From: Desulfuromonas versatilis
GTDB lineage: Bacteria; Desulfobacterota; Desulfuromonadia; Desulfuromonadales; NIT-T3
Assembly: GCF_019704135.1 (NCBI RefSeq)
Contig: NZ_AP024355.1
Location: 4,161,034-4,225,033, forward strand
Direction: 5' to 3'
DNA: 64,000 nt
In this document: in pieces, positions 55,359 through 64,000 of the stretch
Layout: the number at the start of each line of letters is the position of its first letter
Position numbering within the stretch: the stretch's first letter is position 1
Translations under genes and position numbers: made by a program
The notes under the pieces: model-generated
Told to the model about the DNA's origin: nothing
Database searches by the model: none
Seen by the model: only the letters and a program-made list of their open reading frames with translations

Positions 55359-56609
55359 ATGAAACCAGCAGCAAAAAAAATCGTCGTTATGGGCTTAGGG
55401 TATATCGGTTTGCCAACAGCCTCGGTTCTGGCAACCAAGGGCTACCAGGTTCTTGGCGTCGACATAAAAAGAAACGCTGTCGACACAATCAATGAGGGGA
55501 AGATTCACATCGTCGAACCAGACCTCGACCTACTGGTCAAATCTGCGGTAAACAGCGGTAATCTCAGGGCATCGCTTGAGCCCGAGGAGGCTGACGTCTT
55601 CATCCTCGCTGTCCCCACCCCCTTCAAGAAGCAGGATGGCGAAGACACCAGGGTCCCGGATATCAGTTACGTCGAGGCCGCCACCCGGAAAATTTGTCCC
55701 GTTCTAAAAGGGGGGGACCTGGTTATCCTCGAGTCCACCTCGCCTGTTGGAACTACGAAACGGATCGCGGAAATTATCAAGGAGCTTCGCCCTGAATTGT
55801 TCGACTCCCCCCTGCCCCCCCCACACGACTCGCCAGTTCATGTGGCCCACTGCCCGGAACGCGTCCTACCTGGCCACATCCTTCGCGAACTGGTGGATAA
55901 CGACCGGGTCATTGGGGGGATCGACATAACCTCAGCTGAAAAAGCTCGAGATCTCTACAAAACCTTCTGCAATGGGCAGATATTCCTGACTACCAGTTGC
56001 ACAGCTGAAATGACCAAGTTGGTGGAAAACTCCTACCGCGATGTCAATATCGCCTTCGCCAATGAGCTTTCCCTTATCTGCGACAAGCTGGGGGTAAATG
56101 TCTGGGAGCTTATCGAGCTCGCCAACAAGCACCCAAGGGTGAATATCCTGAGACCGGGACCTGGAGTTGGAGGGCACTGCATTGCCGTCGATCCCTGGTT
56201 CATTGTCGACGCCGCCCCTGACCAGGCCAGAATCATCCGTGTCGCCAGGCAAGTGAACGACACCAAGCCGCACTGGGTGATCGCGCGGGTCAAGGCCAAA
56301 GCGGCACGGTTTCGGGACCCGGTCATCGGTTGCCTTGGACTGGCTTTCAAAGCTAATATAGACGATCTCCGCGAGTCTCCCGCATTGGAAATCACCCGAG
56401 CCTTGATCGCCGACAAGGTGGGCCGGGTGATGGCTTGCGAGCCCAACAGCAACGGAGAGTTCACTGAATTTCCCCTTTACGACCTTGGCCGGGTGATTGC
56501 CGAATCGGATATTCTTGTGGTCCTTGTGGACCATGACGAGTTCAAAATGATTGATCGGGAGGGGCTAAAGGAAAAGGTTGTGATTGACACCCGAGGAATC
56601 TGGAGATAA
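55359..56609 (+). CDS. wecC: UDP-N-acetyl-D-mannosamine dehydrogenase
   Basis: A 416-residue NAD-dependent dehydrogenase making UDP-ManNAcA. The NAD loop is VMGLGYIGLPTA. The substrate/catalytic region has KLVENSYRDVNIAFANEL and catalytic Cys in GPGVGGHCIAVDPWF. The C-terminal domain has GLAFKANIDDLRESP. With wecB it supplies mannosaminuronate for the surface polysaccharide. Confidence 0.95.
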   Translation: MKPAAKKIVVMGLGYIGLPTASVLATKGYQVLGVDIKRNAVDTINEGKIHIVEPDLDLLVKSAVNSGNLRASLEPEEADVFILAVPTPFKKQDGEDTRVPDISYVEAATRKICPVLKGGDLVILESTSPVGTTKRIAEIIKELRPELFDSPLPPPHDSPVHVAHCPERVLPGHILRELVDNDRVIGGIDITSAEKARDLYKTFCNGQIFLTTSCTAEMTKLVENSYRDVNIAFANELSLICDKLGVNVWELIELANKHPRVNILRPGPGVGGHCIAVDPWFIVDAAPDQARIIRVARQVNDTKPHWVIARVKAKAARFRDPVIGCLGLAFKANIDDLRESPALEITRALIADKVGRVMACEPNSNGEFTEFPLYDLGRVIAESDILVVLVDHDEFKMIDREGLKEKVVIDTRGIWR

Positions 56610-56665
56610 CGATAAGATAATTTCCGTTATTAAATTATCCTTTAGCCAAAGCGGGACGCTCGGAA

Positions 56666-57514
56666 ATGGCCACCAATACTACAAATCAAATTGACGATTA
56701 TTTCTCCCAGCCGGAGGTATGGGAAAACAATTACAAAAACAATGAAATTGAGGCTCAACGGATAAGGGATACGATATCGGCAATACCAGTTGACACAAAA
56801 AGCATTTTGGATGCCGGATGTGGTAATGGCCTTTTCCTGAACAGCCTATCGGAAATCGACAAAAATCGCTTTAAAAGGCTTGTTGGCATTGACTCATCTT
56901 CGGCCGCACTAGAGCAGGTCAAGGTTGAAAAGTTGCAATCCGGCTTATCGCACATGCCATTTAATGGACGTGAATTCGACTTGGTGACATGCCTCGAAGT
57001 GCTTGAGCATCTAAGCACCAATGATTACAAAATGGCCCTATCCGAAATCGATCGGATAAGCAATAAATATATAATCATCACCGTTCCCAATAGGGAGTCT
57101 TTAATTCAGGGCCTGGCGATCTGCCCCAAATGCCACTGTTGCTTTAATCCCTGGCACCATGTCCGAACTTTCGATAAGGACAACCTATCTAAACTCTTTG
57201 AGAACTTTGAAATGAGGGAATGCATGGGGATTGGCCCCAAGGTGAAGAAAATAAAACTGCATCCGATCATAAAGGGGATCTTCCTCTTTGGCTTTCGCCC
57301 CGCCCCCCCCAACTACACCGTATGCCCGCAGTGTCTTTATAAAAAAACGCCGCAGGGGCAGGCCCAGACACCATCCCAGAAACAGAACTCCATAAACCCG
57401 CAGGGCTGGGCAAAAAAAACCATAAATTTTATTGCGCCAAAGGAGGAGAAGCCTAAATGGCTTCTTGCAATATATTCGAGGCGCCCATGCGATGAGGGGC
57501 TGCCTTCCGGGTGA
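56666..57514 (+). CDS. Class I SAM-dependent methyltransferase
   Basis: A 282-residue enzyme with motif I SILDAGCGNGLFLNSL, an acidic loop (LVGIDSSSAAL) and VTCLEVLEHLSTNDY, typical of methyltransferase-11/23 proteins. A CPKCHCCFNPWHH segment could bind a metal. It lies in the polysaccharide cluster, so a sugar or lipid-carrier acceptor is likely; not a chromosomal maintenance gene. Confidence 0.82.
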   Translation: MATNTTNQIDDYFSQPEVWENNYKNNEIEAQRIRDTISAIPVDTKSILDAGCGNGLFLNSLSEIDKNRFKRLVGIDSSSAALEQVKVEKLQSGLSHMPFNGREFDLVTCLEVLEHLSTNDYKMALSEIDRISNKYIIITVPNRESLIQGLAICPKCHCCFNPWHHVRTFDKDNLSKLFENFEMRECMGIGPKVKKIKLHPIIKGIFLFGFRPAPPNYTVCPQCLYKKTPQGQAQTPSQKQNSINPQGWAKKTINFIAPKEEKPKWLLAIYSRRPCDEGLPSG

Positions 57515-57589
57515 CTTTCCGAAACCAGAAAACCCGAACCCAATTTGGAGGTTTTTCTTACCACTGGCGCTTCAACCCACCGATCCAAT

Positions 57590-59086
57590 ATGAAAAAATT
57601 GGCTTTTTTAAAAAGGGAGAACAACACAACGCAGGCCCTTTGGGTTGGATTGGGTAGTTTTACATCCTTCGCCTTGGTGATCCTGGTTGCTGCGATCCTG
57701 TCCCGCCTGCTTAACAAACAGGACTATGGCACCTACAGGCAGATACTATTTGTCTATGGGGCACTTCTGGTAATATTTTCAGCTGGCCTCCCAAGGGTAT
57801 TCTCCTACTTTCTTCCCAGATACAGCCTTGAAGAAGGCCGGGATATTGTCAAAAAGATCTCCAAATTAATGTTCTTTTTCGGTGCTGTATTTTCTTCGTT
57901 TTTATATCTTTTCTCTGAGTTAATCGCTAATGCTTTGAATAATCCTGAATTATCCCATGGATTAAAGATTTTCTCGCCAATTCCGATGCTAATTTTACCG
58001 ACACTCGGGATCGATGGCATTTTTTCCTCATATAGAAAAACCTTATATATTGCAATATACAATACCCTCACGAAATTTATCACTCTTGTTTTTGTCGTAA
58101 CCCCTGTTCTAATTTTTGGTTCCTCTTATATATATTCGATTTACGGCCTTTTTGCTGGATCGTTGCTGTCTTTGTTCATCGCATTATATTTCAAAAACAT
58201 CCCCTTCAGGGGGACAAGCCCCAGAAAAACGCACTTGGGCTACCGCGAGCTGCTCGCCTATTGCGTCCCCTTGGCTATTGCCAGCCTGTGGGGAATGGCG
58301 AGCAAGGCCGCGGACCAGTTTTATATAAGTAGATACTTTGGGACCACAGCCTTTGCCGAATTTTCAAATGGATTTATTGAACTGCCATTTGTGGCCATGG
58401 TAACCGGAGCAGCAGCTTCCGTCCTAACCCCCCTCTTCTCCAAAATGCACCACGAGGGGAAAACAAAAGAGGAAATCATCGCAACCTGGAAGCAGGCCCT
58501 GGTAAAATCTGCTATGCTAATATATCCTTTAATTTTGTTTTTTTTATTTAATGCAGACAGGATCATAGAAATTTTATACACTGACAGTTACTCGGCATCG
58601 GCAATTTATTTCCAAATTGCGATGTCAATTAATTTTTTTAACATTATAATATTTGCTCCGCTGCTTTTTTCGATTGGAAAAACGGCAATATACTCCAAAT
58701 TGCACATGTATTTTGCTATTTCATCGTGGGTCACTGGGCTTTTAATAGTCCAGTTATTCAACTCCCCAATAGCAATTGCAGTCTCCTCGGCAATACTTTC
58801 TATTATTAAGATCTTATTTTTTTTGTTTTACATATCTCATGTCTATCAGGTGTCAGTGACTTGGCTTATTCCAGGCAGGGGACTATTAAGACTGGCTACT
58901 CATTCTTTTTCAGTAGCTGCCTTGGTTTATTTGTTTTTTGAATTTATACCTACCGACCAGATTAACAACGTGACCTTGGTTATATTGCACCTTACCTGCT
59001 TCATGCTATTGCTACTTTCAACTGGCAGATTTTTAAAAACGGACTACCTTTCAGCAATAAAACCAATTTTTTCCAAACCTGGATAA
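57590..59086 (+). CDS. Wzx-type polysaccharide flippase
   Basis: About 498 residues with 12-14 hydrophobic segments of the MATE/MVF (polysaccharide_synt) type. The N-terminal SRLLNKQDYGTYRQILFVYG motif is characteristic of flippases that move lipid-linked sugar units across the inner membrane. ATG 57590 (M-K-K-L-A-F-L-K) is likely but no strong ribosome-binding site precedes it. The composition is AT-richer than the rest of the window. Confidence 0.85.
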   Translation: MKKLAFLKRENNTTQALWVGLGSFTSFALVILVAAILSRLLNKQDYGTYRQILFVYGALLVIFSAGLPRVFSYFLPRYSLEEGRDIVKKISKLMFFFGAVFSSFLYLFSELIANALNNPELSHGLKIFSPIPMLILPTLGIDGIFSSYRKTLYIAIYNTLTKFITLVFVVTPVLIFGSSYIYSIYGLFAGSLLSLFIALYFKNIPFRGTSPRKTHLGYRELLAYCVPLAIASLWGMASKAADQFYISRYFGTTAFAEFSNGFIELPFVAMVTGAAASVLTPLFSKMHHEGKTKEEIIATWKQALVKSAMLIYPLILFFLFNADRIIEILYTDSYSASAIYFQIAMSINFFNIIIFAPLLFSIGKTAIYSKLHMYFAISSWVTGLLIVQLFNSPIAIAVSSAILSIIKILFFLFYISHVYQVSVTWLIPGRGLLRLATHSFSVAALVYLFFEFIPTDQINNVTLVILHLTCFMLLLLSTGRFLKTDYLSAIKPIFSKPG

Positions 59087-59127
59087 TTACCAAATATTGC
59101 CCCATTCTCATAAGCAGAAATACACCG

Positions 59128-60369
59128 ATGAAGGTTTTGTTAATCTCCAAAATATTCCCTCCCGCAGGCGGCGCCAGGGCCATTCAAATAGGCAAGGTTG
59201 CTCGAGCTCTATCCGCCCAGGGATGTGAAGTTTCGGTAATTTGCGGAACGCCAAAAGATTCGACAGGCGAGAATTCTACCAGAGGAGACCAGGTCGACTT
59301 CCAAGTCGATTATGTGCCCTTCACCAAGTTCCCAAACAAAAAAGCCCTTCCTGCCAAAATTTTTTATCGAGTCCTGGAGGAGATCAATACTTGCAATAAA
59401 AATACTGCCTGGATAAACAATGCCACCGAGAAAGGTAAAAAACTAATACGAAATTTTTCACCTGACATAATTATGTCAACATCAATGCCTTTTGAATCCC
59501 ATTTTGTAGGTTTAAATATAAAAAAACTTCTCCCGTCCATTCCTTGGATTTCCTCTTTTAGCGATCCTTGGCCAACACATATAAACCCTCCTCCACACAA
59601 TGGCTTTTCTTTACCCGTGGTTAGGGAACTGCAATTGCTTTTTGCAAAAAACATTCTAAACAGATGCGACTATATTCACATGACCAATTGGAATGCAATT
59701 GACTTAATGGAACAACGAACAACGGCCAAATTGAAAAAAAAATCCCTTGTCATTCCACACATAGGAAGATCACATGGAAACAACAATAAAAATCCCTCAT
59801 TGAAAAGATTATCCCATATAGGAAACTTATCAAGGGAGAGGGTTAGCAAGCCGCTACTACTTGCAATAAAAAGAGCTCACAGTGAGTTTCCTGATCACTT
59901 CCATGGACTTCTCATGGTAGGAAATGTTTGTGATGAATTCCGGCAGATGGTGAAAAACCTCAATATGGAATCATTAGTAGCATATCTCAACACTGTCTCG
60001 CCAAATGAGGCCAATGCAATCGCAAACGGATCCATGGCCCTTCTTTTGATAGAAGCAAATATGCCATTTAGCCCCTTCTTGCCAAGCAAGTTTGCTGATT
60101 ATATCTCAACCGGAAAACCGATTATCGCCATAACGCCCCCCAAAAGTCCAATAAGGGACTTTTCAAAAAACATAAAATTTGGTTTTACTTGTCTCCATGA
60201 TGAACGTGAAATTTACGACTCTATCAAAAGGATATTTGCCTTAATGGATGACTCCCAACTAAGTGCCATCAATTTGCCATCTGACTTTTCCGAGAGAACT
60301 ATTGGTCGTAGCTATATTCAATTATTTAAAAAAGCAATTCAAAGAATACAAATAACGTCGGAACCTTAG
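59128..60369 (+). CDS. GT4-type glycosyltransferase
   Basis: A 413-residue glycosyltransferase. The N-terminal ISKIFPPAGGARAIQIGKVA loop and C-terminal PFLPSKFADYISTGKPIIAI are typical of GT-B fold GT4 enzymes. It adds a sugar to the repeat unit. Specificity is unknown. Confidence 0.85.
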   Translation: MKVLLISKIFPPAGGARAIQIGKVARALSAQGCEVSVICGTPKDSTGENSTRGDQVDFQVDYVPFTKFPNKKALPAKIFYRVLEEINTCNKNTAWINNATEKGKKLIRNFSPDIIMSTSMPFESHFVGLNIKKLLPSIPWISSFSDPWPTHINPPPHNGFSLPVVRELQLLFAKNILNRCDYIHMTNWNAIDLMEQRTTAKLKKKSLVIPHIGRSHGNNNKNPSLKRLSHIGNLSRERVSKPLLLAIKRAHSEFPDHFHGLLMVGNVCDEFRQMVKNLNMESLVAYLNTVSPNEANAIANGSMALLLIEANMPFSPFLPSKFADYISTGKPIIAITPPKSPIRDFSKNIKFGFTCLHDEREIYDSIKRIFALMDDSQLSAINLPSDFSERTIGRSYIQLFKKAIQRIQITSEP

Positions 60370-60587
60370 AGCCATTGAAAATAAAAAAGAAATGGGACCG
60401 GTGCAAGACCTGTCCTCACCCAACCGACAAAAAGCCAAAGCATACCAGATGAACGCCCTTTCCCCAGAACAAGGCAATAATGGAAATCCCTACAGATTTC
60501 CCACTTGGCCTCTTATCAATGCACCAGGCTGGTGCATAGGGTGATTATTAATACTCATCCCACATCAGAGCAAAACAGTATAATAAA
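60370..60587. other. AT-rich gap with small hairpins
   Basis: Contains GAAATC/GATTTC and ATGCACCA-GGC-TGGTGCAT (60519-60537) hairpins; no T-run, so not a convincing terminator, and no gene. Confidence 0.4.
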
Positions 60588-61781
60588 ATGAGACACTTAA
60601 AATACATATTTGCGCTCCTAATTTTATTTTTCATTTTGCATTTTGAGAATGAATATATCGCTGGCATTAAAGTGTCCCACATATGGAAAATTTTTATAGC
60701 CTTTCTCCTGATAGTCTTTATTTTCCTCTTATCTTCAAAGAAAAAATTCGGCAATTTTCCGAATACTGTGATTTGGGGTTATTTATTTGCAATATGGCCA
60801 TTCCTTGTCGGATTATCGTCAGACAACCCCACATATGATTTTTTTTCCACAGGACAAAGGTTTTTTCCAATACTATTTTTTCATTTTTATTGTTTACTTA
60901 ATCAGAAAATAAATCTTTCAACAAAATTTCTAATATATTTTGCTTTGTTTGTAACTGTATCTACAATACCGTTTTTTTTAGGATTAACTCAACAAATAGG
61001 CAAGACTTATGATTTATCACGATTGGGTGATTATAGTGGTCACAGCTTTGTAGGCATATTTCAAAACCCCCATGCAGCCTCCATATCTGTCTCATTTGCT
61101 TTTATAATAATTTTCTATTTTTTCTTGAACGAAAGGAACAAAAAACTAAAATGGTTTTTAGGAACAACCTGCTTATTTCTATTTTATGTAGAAATAATGA
61201 CCATGGCGAGGGCTGGTTACATCTCCCTTGCTGCTGGTGTAATCTTTATTACAATCAAGAATTATAAAAATCTAAGGAAAACCATATCTTTTTTGTTTTT
61301 AATATTTGGTTTTGGCATCCTCCTATACTCGACAATTGATTACAGCCTTCTTGAAACACGTATTTTAGGTGAAACCAAATACCGTAAATCAAGCGACATT
61401 GATTCTATTAGCTCCGGAAGGTTTGGTCTATGGGCTGATTCTTTTTCAATTATAAGCAACCAAGATTTCATTTATTTTATTGGAGGCATTGGCTTACATC
61501 ACTACAGAATAGCAATGTATGATGAAGTGGGTGTTTTTTTATTTGCACATAATGGATATTTAGACGAATTAGCAATTTACGGCCTTATCGGCTTCATGCT
61601 CCTTGTCTGTTTTCTGGCATCTCTAGCAAAAGACATAAAAAAGTCGTACCATAAGACCCTAGGACACTCCCTCTTGCTAGCCATAATTGCATTTAATTTT
61701 TTTCAAGGATTTTCCTTCCCATTGCAATTAATAGTTTTCTCTCCCTTTATATCCAGAACACCTTTTTACAGGCCTCGCTAA
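60588..61781 (+). CDS. O-antigen polymerase/ligase-like membrane protein
   Basis: A 397-residue, strongly hydrophobic protein with ~10-11 predicted helices and a larger periplasmic loop (around residues 255-310). It has the Wzy/WaaL-type features of low conservation and a central TMARAGYISLAAGV segment. Probably polymerises or ligates the polysaccharide. Its stop overlaps the next start by one base (TAATG). Confidence 0.75.
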   Translation: MRHLKYIFALLILFFILHFENEYIAGIKVSHIWKIFIAFLLIVFIFLLSSKKKFGNFPNTVIWGYLFAIWPFLVGLSSDNPTYDFFSTGQRFFPILFFHFYCLLNQKINLSTKFLIYFALFVTVSTIPFFLGLTQQIGKTYDLSRLGDYSGHSFVGIFQNPHAASISVSFAFIIIFYFFLNERNKKLKWFLGTTCLFLFYVEIMTMARAGYISLAAGVIFITIKNYKNLRKTISFLFLIFGFGILLYSTIDYSLLETRILGETKYRKSSDIDSISSGRFGLWADSFSIISNQDFIYFIGGIGLHHYRIAMYDEVGVFLFAHNGYLDELAIYGLIGFMLLVCFLASLAKDIKKSYHKTLGHSLLLAIIAFNFFQGFSFPLQLIVFSPFISRTPFYRPR

Positions 61782-62896
61782 TGGATAAAAAAAGAAAAAT
61801 TTTGATTCTATCTAACTCACTCAACCATGAAGGCGGAGTTGCAAATTTTTTTTCAATATTTTTCAAATATTTTAGCAATCCCTCATTTGCCGTAGAACAT
61901 TTTTCAATCGGGTCCCCCATGTGTTTGTTTTATAGACCAATATTAAAACGCACAATTTACCCTGTACATTTCTTCTATTCAATTATCAAACTGCTTTTAA
62001 AGTGCATTTGTGACTCTTCAATTTCCGCGATACAAGTAAATCCATCACTTATTCCTGTTCCATTAACTAGAGACTTTATAGTTATATTGATTTCGAAAAT
62101 ATTAAGAAAGAAAACCATAATTTTTTTTCATGGATGGAGAAAACATTTTTTCCAGAAAATATGTTCAAAAAAACTATATAAATTTATTTTTATTTCTTTT
62201 TTAAAATTCTGTGATCAAATCATTGTTTTATCTAATGATTTCAAAAAAGACTTAATCAGTATTGGGATAGACTGTGATCGAATTTTTGTTACAACCACCA
62301 TGGTTGACATTAAGTACTTTCAAACCACCACAGCACCCAATGAAGGACCGACAAAATTTGTTTTTCTTTCAAAAATCTCAAAACAAAAGGGAATTAAGGA
62401 GACACTAGAGGCAATAAAAATGCTGCGTTGCAGCAGCGAAGATTTTGATTTTGACATTATTGGTCATTTTGAATCAAAGGATACGCAAATTTTTGTTGAT
62501 GATTATTTATCTACACATTCTTTAAACAATAAAATTAAACTTAGTGGTAGACTTGATGGAAATTCTAAATTTGTAAAATTGTCTAAATCTGATGTTTATA
62601 TTTTTCCATCATGGACCGAAGGCTGTCCAACAAGCGTCCTCGAAGCGCTAACAACAGGATTGTTTGTAATTGCAACTAATGTTGGGGCCTTGCCAGAAAT
62701 CATCAAAGAAAACGAAAATGGCAGACTTATTCCTGCTAAAGACTCTTTCAGTCTGTTTGAAAACATGAAGTGGTCAATACAAAATATTCAATACATTAGG
62801 CAACAAAAAGAACAAATTAAATATCGAGCCATTAACTCTTTCAGAGCTGAGGTCATCTGCAACGATTTTTCTCAAATTTATTCAAAATTATTCTAA
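61781..62896 (+). CDS. GT4-type glycosyltransferase
   Basis: A 371-residue GT-B glycosyltransferase. The C-terminal domain shows FLSKISKQKGIKETLEAI and the nucleotide-sugar EX7E-type motif SWTEGCPTSVLEALTTG followed by ATNVGALPEII. It is very AT-rich (few GC-ending codons) compared with genes before 54 kb, suggesting horizontal acquisition. Confidence 0.87.
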   Translation: MDKKRKILILSNSLNHEGGVANFFSIFFKYFSNPSFAVEHFSIGSPMCLFYRPILKRTIYPVHFFYSIIKLLLKCICDSSISAIQVNPSLIPVPLTRDFIVILISKILRKKTIIFFHGWRKHFFQKICSKKLYKFIFISFLKFCDQIIVLSNDFKKDLISIGIDCDRIFVTTTMVDIKYFQTTTAPNEGPTKFVFLSKISKQKGIKETLEAIKMLRCSSEDFDFDIIGHFESKDTQIFVDDYLSTHSLNNKIKLSGRLDGNSKFVKLSKSDVYIFPSWTEGCPTSVLEALTTGLFVIATNVGALPEIIKENENGRLIPAKDSFSLFENMKWSIQNIQYIRQQKEQIKYRAINSFRAEVICNDFSQIYSKLF

Positions 62897-63067
62897 ATTC
62901 AAGGCCCAAAAAACACTTTTTAAGTCACCAAAATTGTTTTTGTAAAACTTTTACCATACAATCGCTATTTACAATATAGAATATTTACCACAACGATCTT
63001 GTTTAACATCCTATATTTCAGTGATACTTTTTGAATAAATCACCTCAGGATATTTTTCGACGATATA
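62897..63067. other. AT-rich gap before the VpsJ-like gene
   Basis: 171 AT-rich bases with no clear gene, hairpin terminator or promoter; nothing further can be supported. Confidence 0.3.
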
Positions 63068-64000
63068 ATGGACATCTCACCACAGATCAGGGCCTTGTGC
63101 CACTATGTCGAACAAGAGGATTTTTCTGGATTTGATCCTTACGATGCCCTGAACAGCCCAATTGTCAGGGCGCTGTGTTTTAACCGAAAATATGGGCGGA
63201 TCGCCTGGATTCAACTCTTCCGCCGGCTTCCGCTCAACCTTCGGCCCTTTGTTCTTCTCGCCAAAGGCCACAACCCTAAAGGCCTTGGGCTTTTTCTAGG
63301 TGGATATGGGAAACTGTACCATGTCAATAAGGAACCGGGGTCTTTGAACAATATTCGACATTTGCTCGGATTGCTCAACATGTGCAAAAGCGCAGGTTAT
63401 TCCGGAAATTGTTGGGGCTATAATTTCGACTGGCAGTCCCGCGCTTTTTATGTGCCCCAATATACCCCCACTATTGTCAACTCCGGTTTCATTGGCCATG
63501 CATTGCTGGATGCATTCCAATTCACCGGCGATCAAAAGGCCCTGGATCTTGCCGTACCCATCAAAGATTTTTTGCTTAAGGATCTACACCGAACCAAGGA
63601 TGGAGACACCTTTTGTTTCAGCTATACCCCTATCGATAACACTGCAGTTCACAATGCCAACCTGCTCGGTGCGTCGCTCCTCATTCGACTCTACAAAATT
63701 ACTGGAGAACAGCGGCTAAGAGACGTTGCACTATCCAGCCTCGCTTACAGCATGAAACATCAGCACGACGATGGGTCATGGTATTACGCCGAAACGGCGA
63801 TGCAAAGCTGGATCGATTCCTTCCACACGGGATTCAACCTGCAGGCCATCCGTTGGTTTCTGCAATTGGGCGAGGCGACGGAGTTCCAAGCCGCATTTGA
63901 GAGGGGAGTTGATTTCTATGCAGGACACTTCTTCCTGGAGGATGGAACTCCCAAGTATTACCACAACAAGGTTTATCCGATCGACATCCACTCCCCCGCT
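63068..64000 (+). CDS. VpsJ-like polysaccharide biosynthesis protein (partial, runs off the end)
   Basis: An open frame from ATG 63068 to the last base (311 codons, no stop). The segment CWGYNFDWQSRAFYVP followed by TPTIVNSGFIGHALLDAF and HDDGSWYYAE resembles the alpha/alpha-barrel proteins of exopolysaccharide clusters such as VpsJ, often mis-named delta-aminolevulinate dehydratase. Function is unknown. Codon use returns toward GC-richer. The C-terminus is outside the window. Confidence 0.75.
   Translation, partial: MDISPQIRALCHYVEQEDFSGFDPYDALNSPIVRALCFNRKYGRIAWIQLFRRLPLNLRPFVLLAKGHNPKGLGLFLGGYGKLYHVNKEPGSLNNIRHLLGLLNMCKSAGYSGNCWGYNFDWQSRAFYVPQYTPTIVNSGFIGHALLDAFQFTGDQKALDLAVPIKDFLLKDLHRTKDGDTFCFSYTPIDNTAVHNANLLGASLLIRLYKITGEQRLRDVALSSLAYSMKHQHDDGSWYYAETAMQSWIDSFHTGFNLQAIRWFLQLGEATEFQAAFERGVDFYAGHFFLEDGTPKYYHNKVYPIDIHSPA

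Overview
The window is about 64 kb of chromosome from what looks like a high-GC member of the Desulfuromonadota (Geobacter/Desulfuromonas-like). The evidence is the many c-type cytochromes and haem-binding sensors, three sigma-54-dependent NtrC-type regulators, a Geobacter-style chemotaxis cluster, a TAXI-type TRAP transporter and DksA. The taxonomic call is an inference from gene content. No phage, insertion sequence, CRISPR array or rRNA was seen. There is one tRNA (Ala, CGC).

Layout. 1-7.5 kb: a chemotaxis/signalling operon (MCP, CheR, CheB, CheD, HDOD protein, CheY, CheX, and a CheX-like/receiver-like fusion). 7.6-18.4 kb: a signalling and respiration locus. It holds an NtrC-type regulator, a histidine kinase with two periplasmic haem motifs, a second NtrC-type regulator, a heptahaem cytochrome plus cytochrome b pair resembling CbcA/CbcB, a second haem sensor that has no kinase domain, an unknown membrane protein, a degenerate receiver, and four paralogous small membrane proteins that I do not recognise as a described family. 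Two sigma-54 promoters here share a 35-bp upstream site in opposite orientations. 18.4-24.0 kb: tRNA-Ala and housekeeping genes (GAF histidine kinase, dksA, a membrane protein, moaC, radA).

24.1-39.6 kb: a hydroxy-acid (probably lactate) utilisation region. It runs histidine kinase, NtrC-type regulator, solute-binding protein, TRAP transporter (with its own sigma-54 promoter and a pair of palindromic upstream sites), DapA-like aldolase, SDR-like protein, sodium/solute symporter, LarA-type racemase, and a D-lactate dehydrogenase pair (FAD subunit and Fe-S subunit). 39.9-45.1 kb: lytic transglycosylase, trihaem cytochrome, moaA, pilT and a PP-loop tRNA-modifying-type enzyme. 45.3-53.5 kb: two secreted subtilases, a lipoprotein, and a large secreted protein that shares ~99-residue repeats with one of the subtilases. 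54.1-64 kb: an AT-richer surface-polysaccharide cluster (wecB, wecC, methyltransferase, flippase, glycosyltransferases, polymerase, and a partial VpsJ-like gene running off the end).

The intergenic DNA is unusually rich in dispersed repeats. There are heptanucleotide arrays sharing a GTGR core, often as facing inverted arrays, and at least three families of imperfect palindromes. The best candidates for something undescribed are the small-membrane-protein/haem-sensor/CbcBA regulon (9.3-18.4 kb), the protease with an internal sorting-signal-like hairpin (45.3-47.2 kb), and the GTGR heptamer elements.
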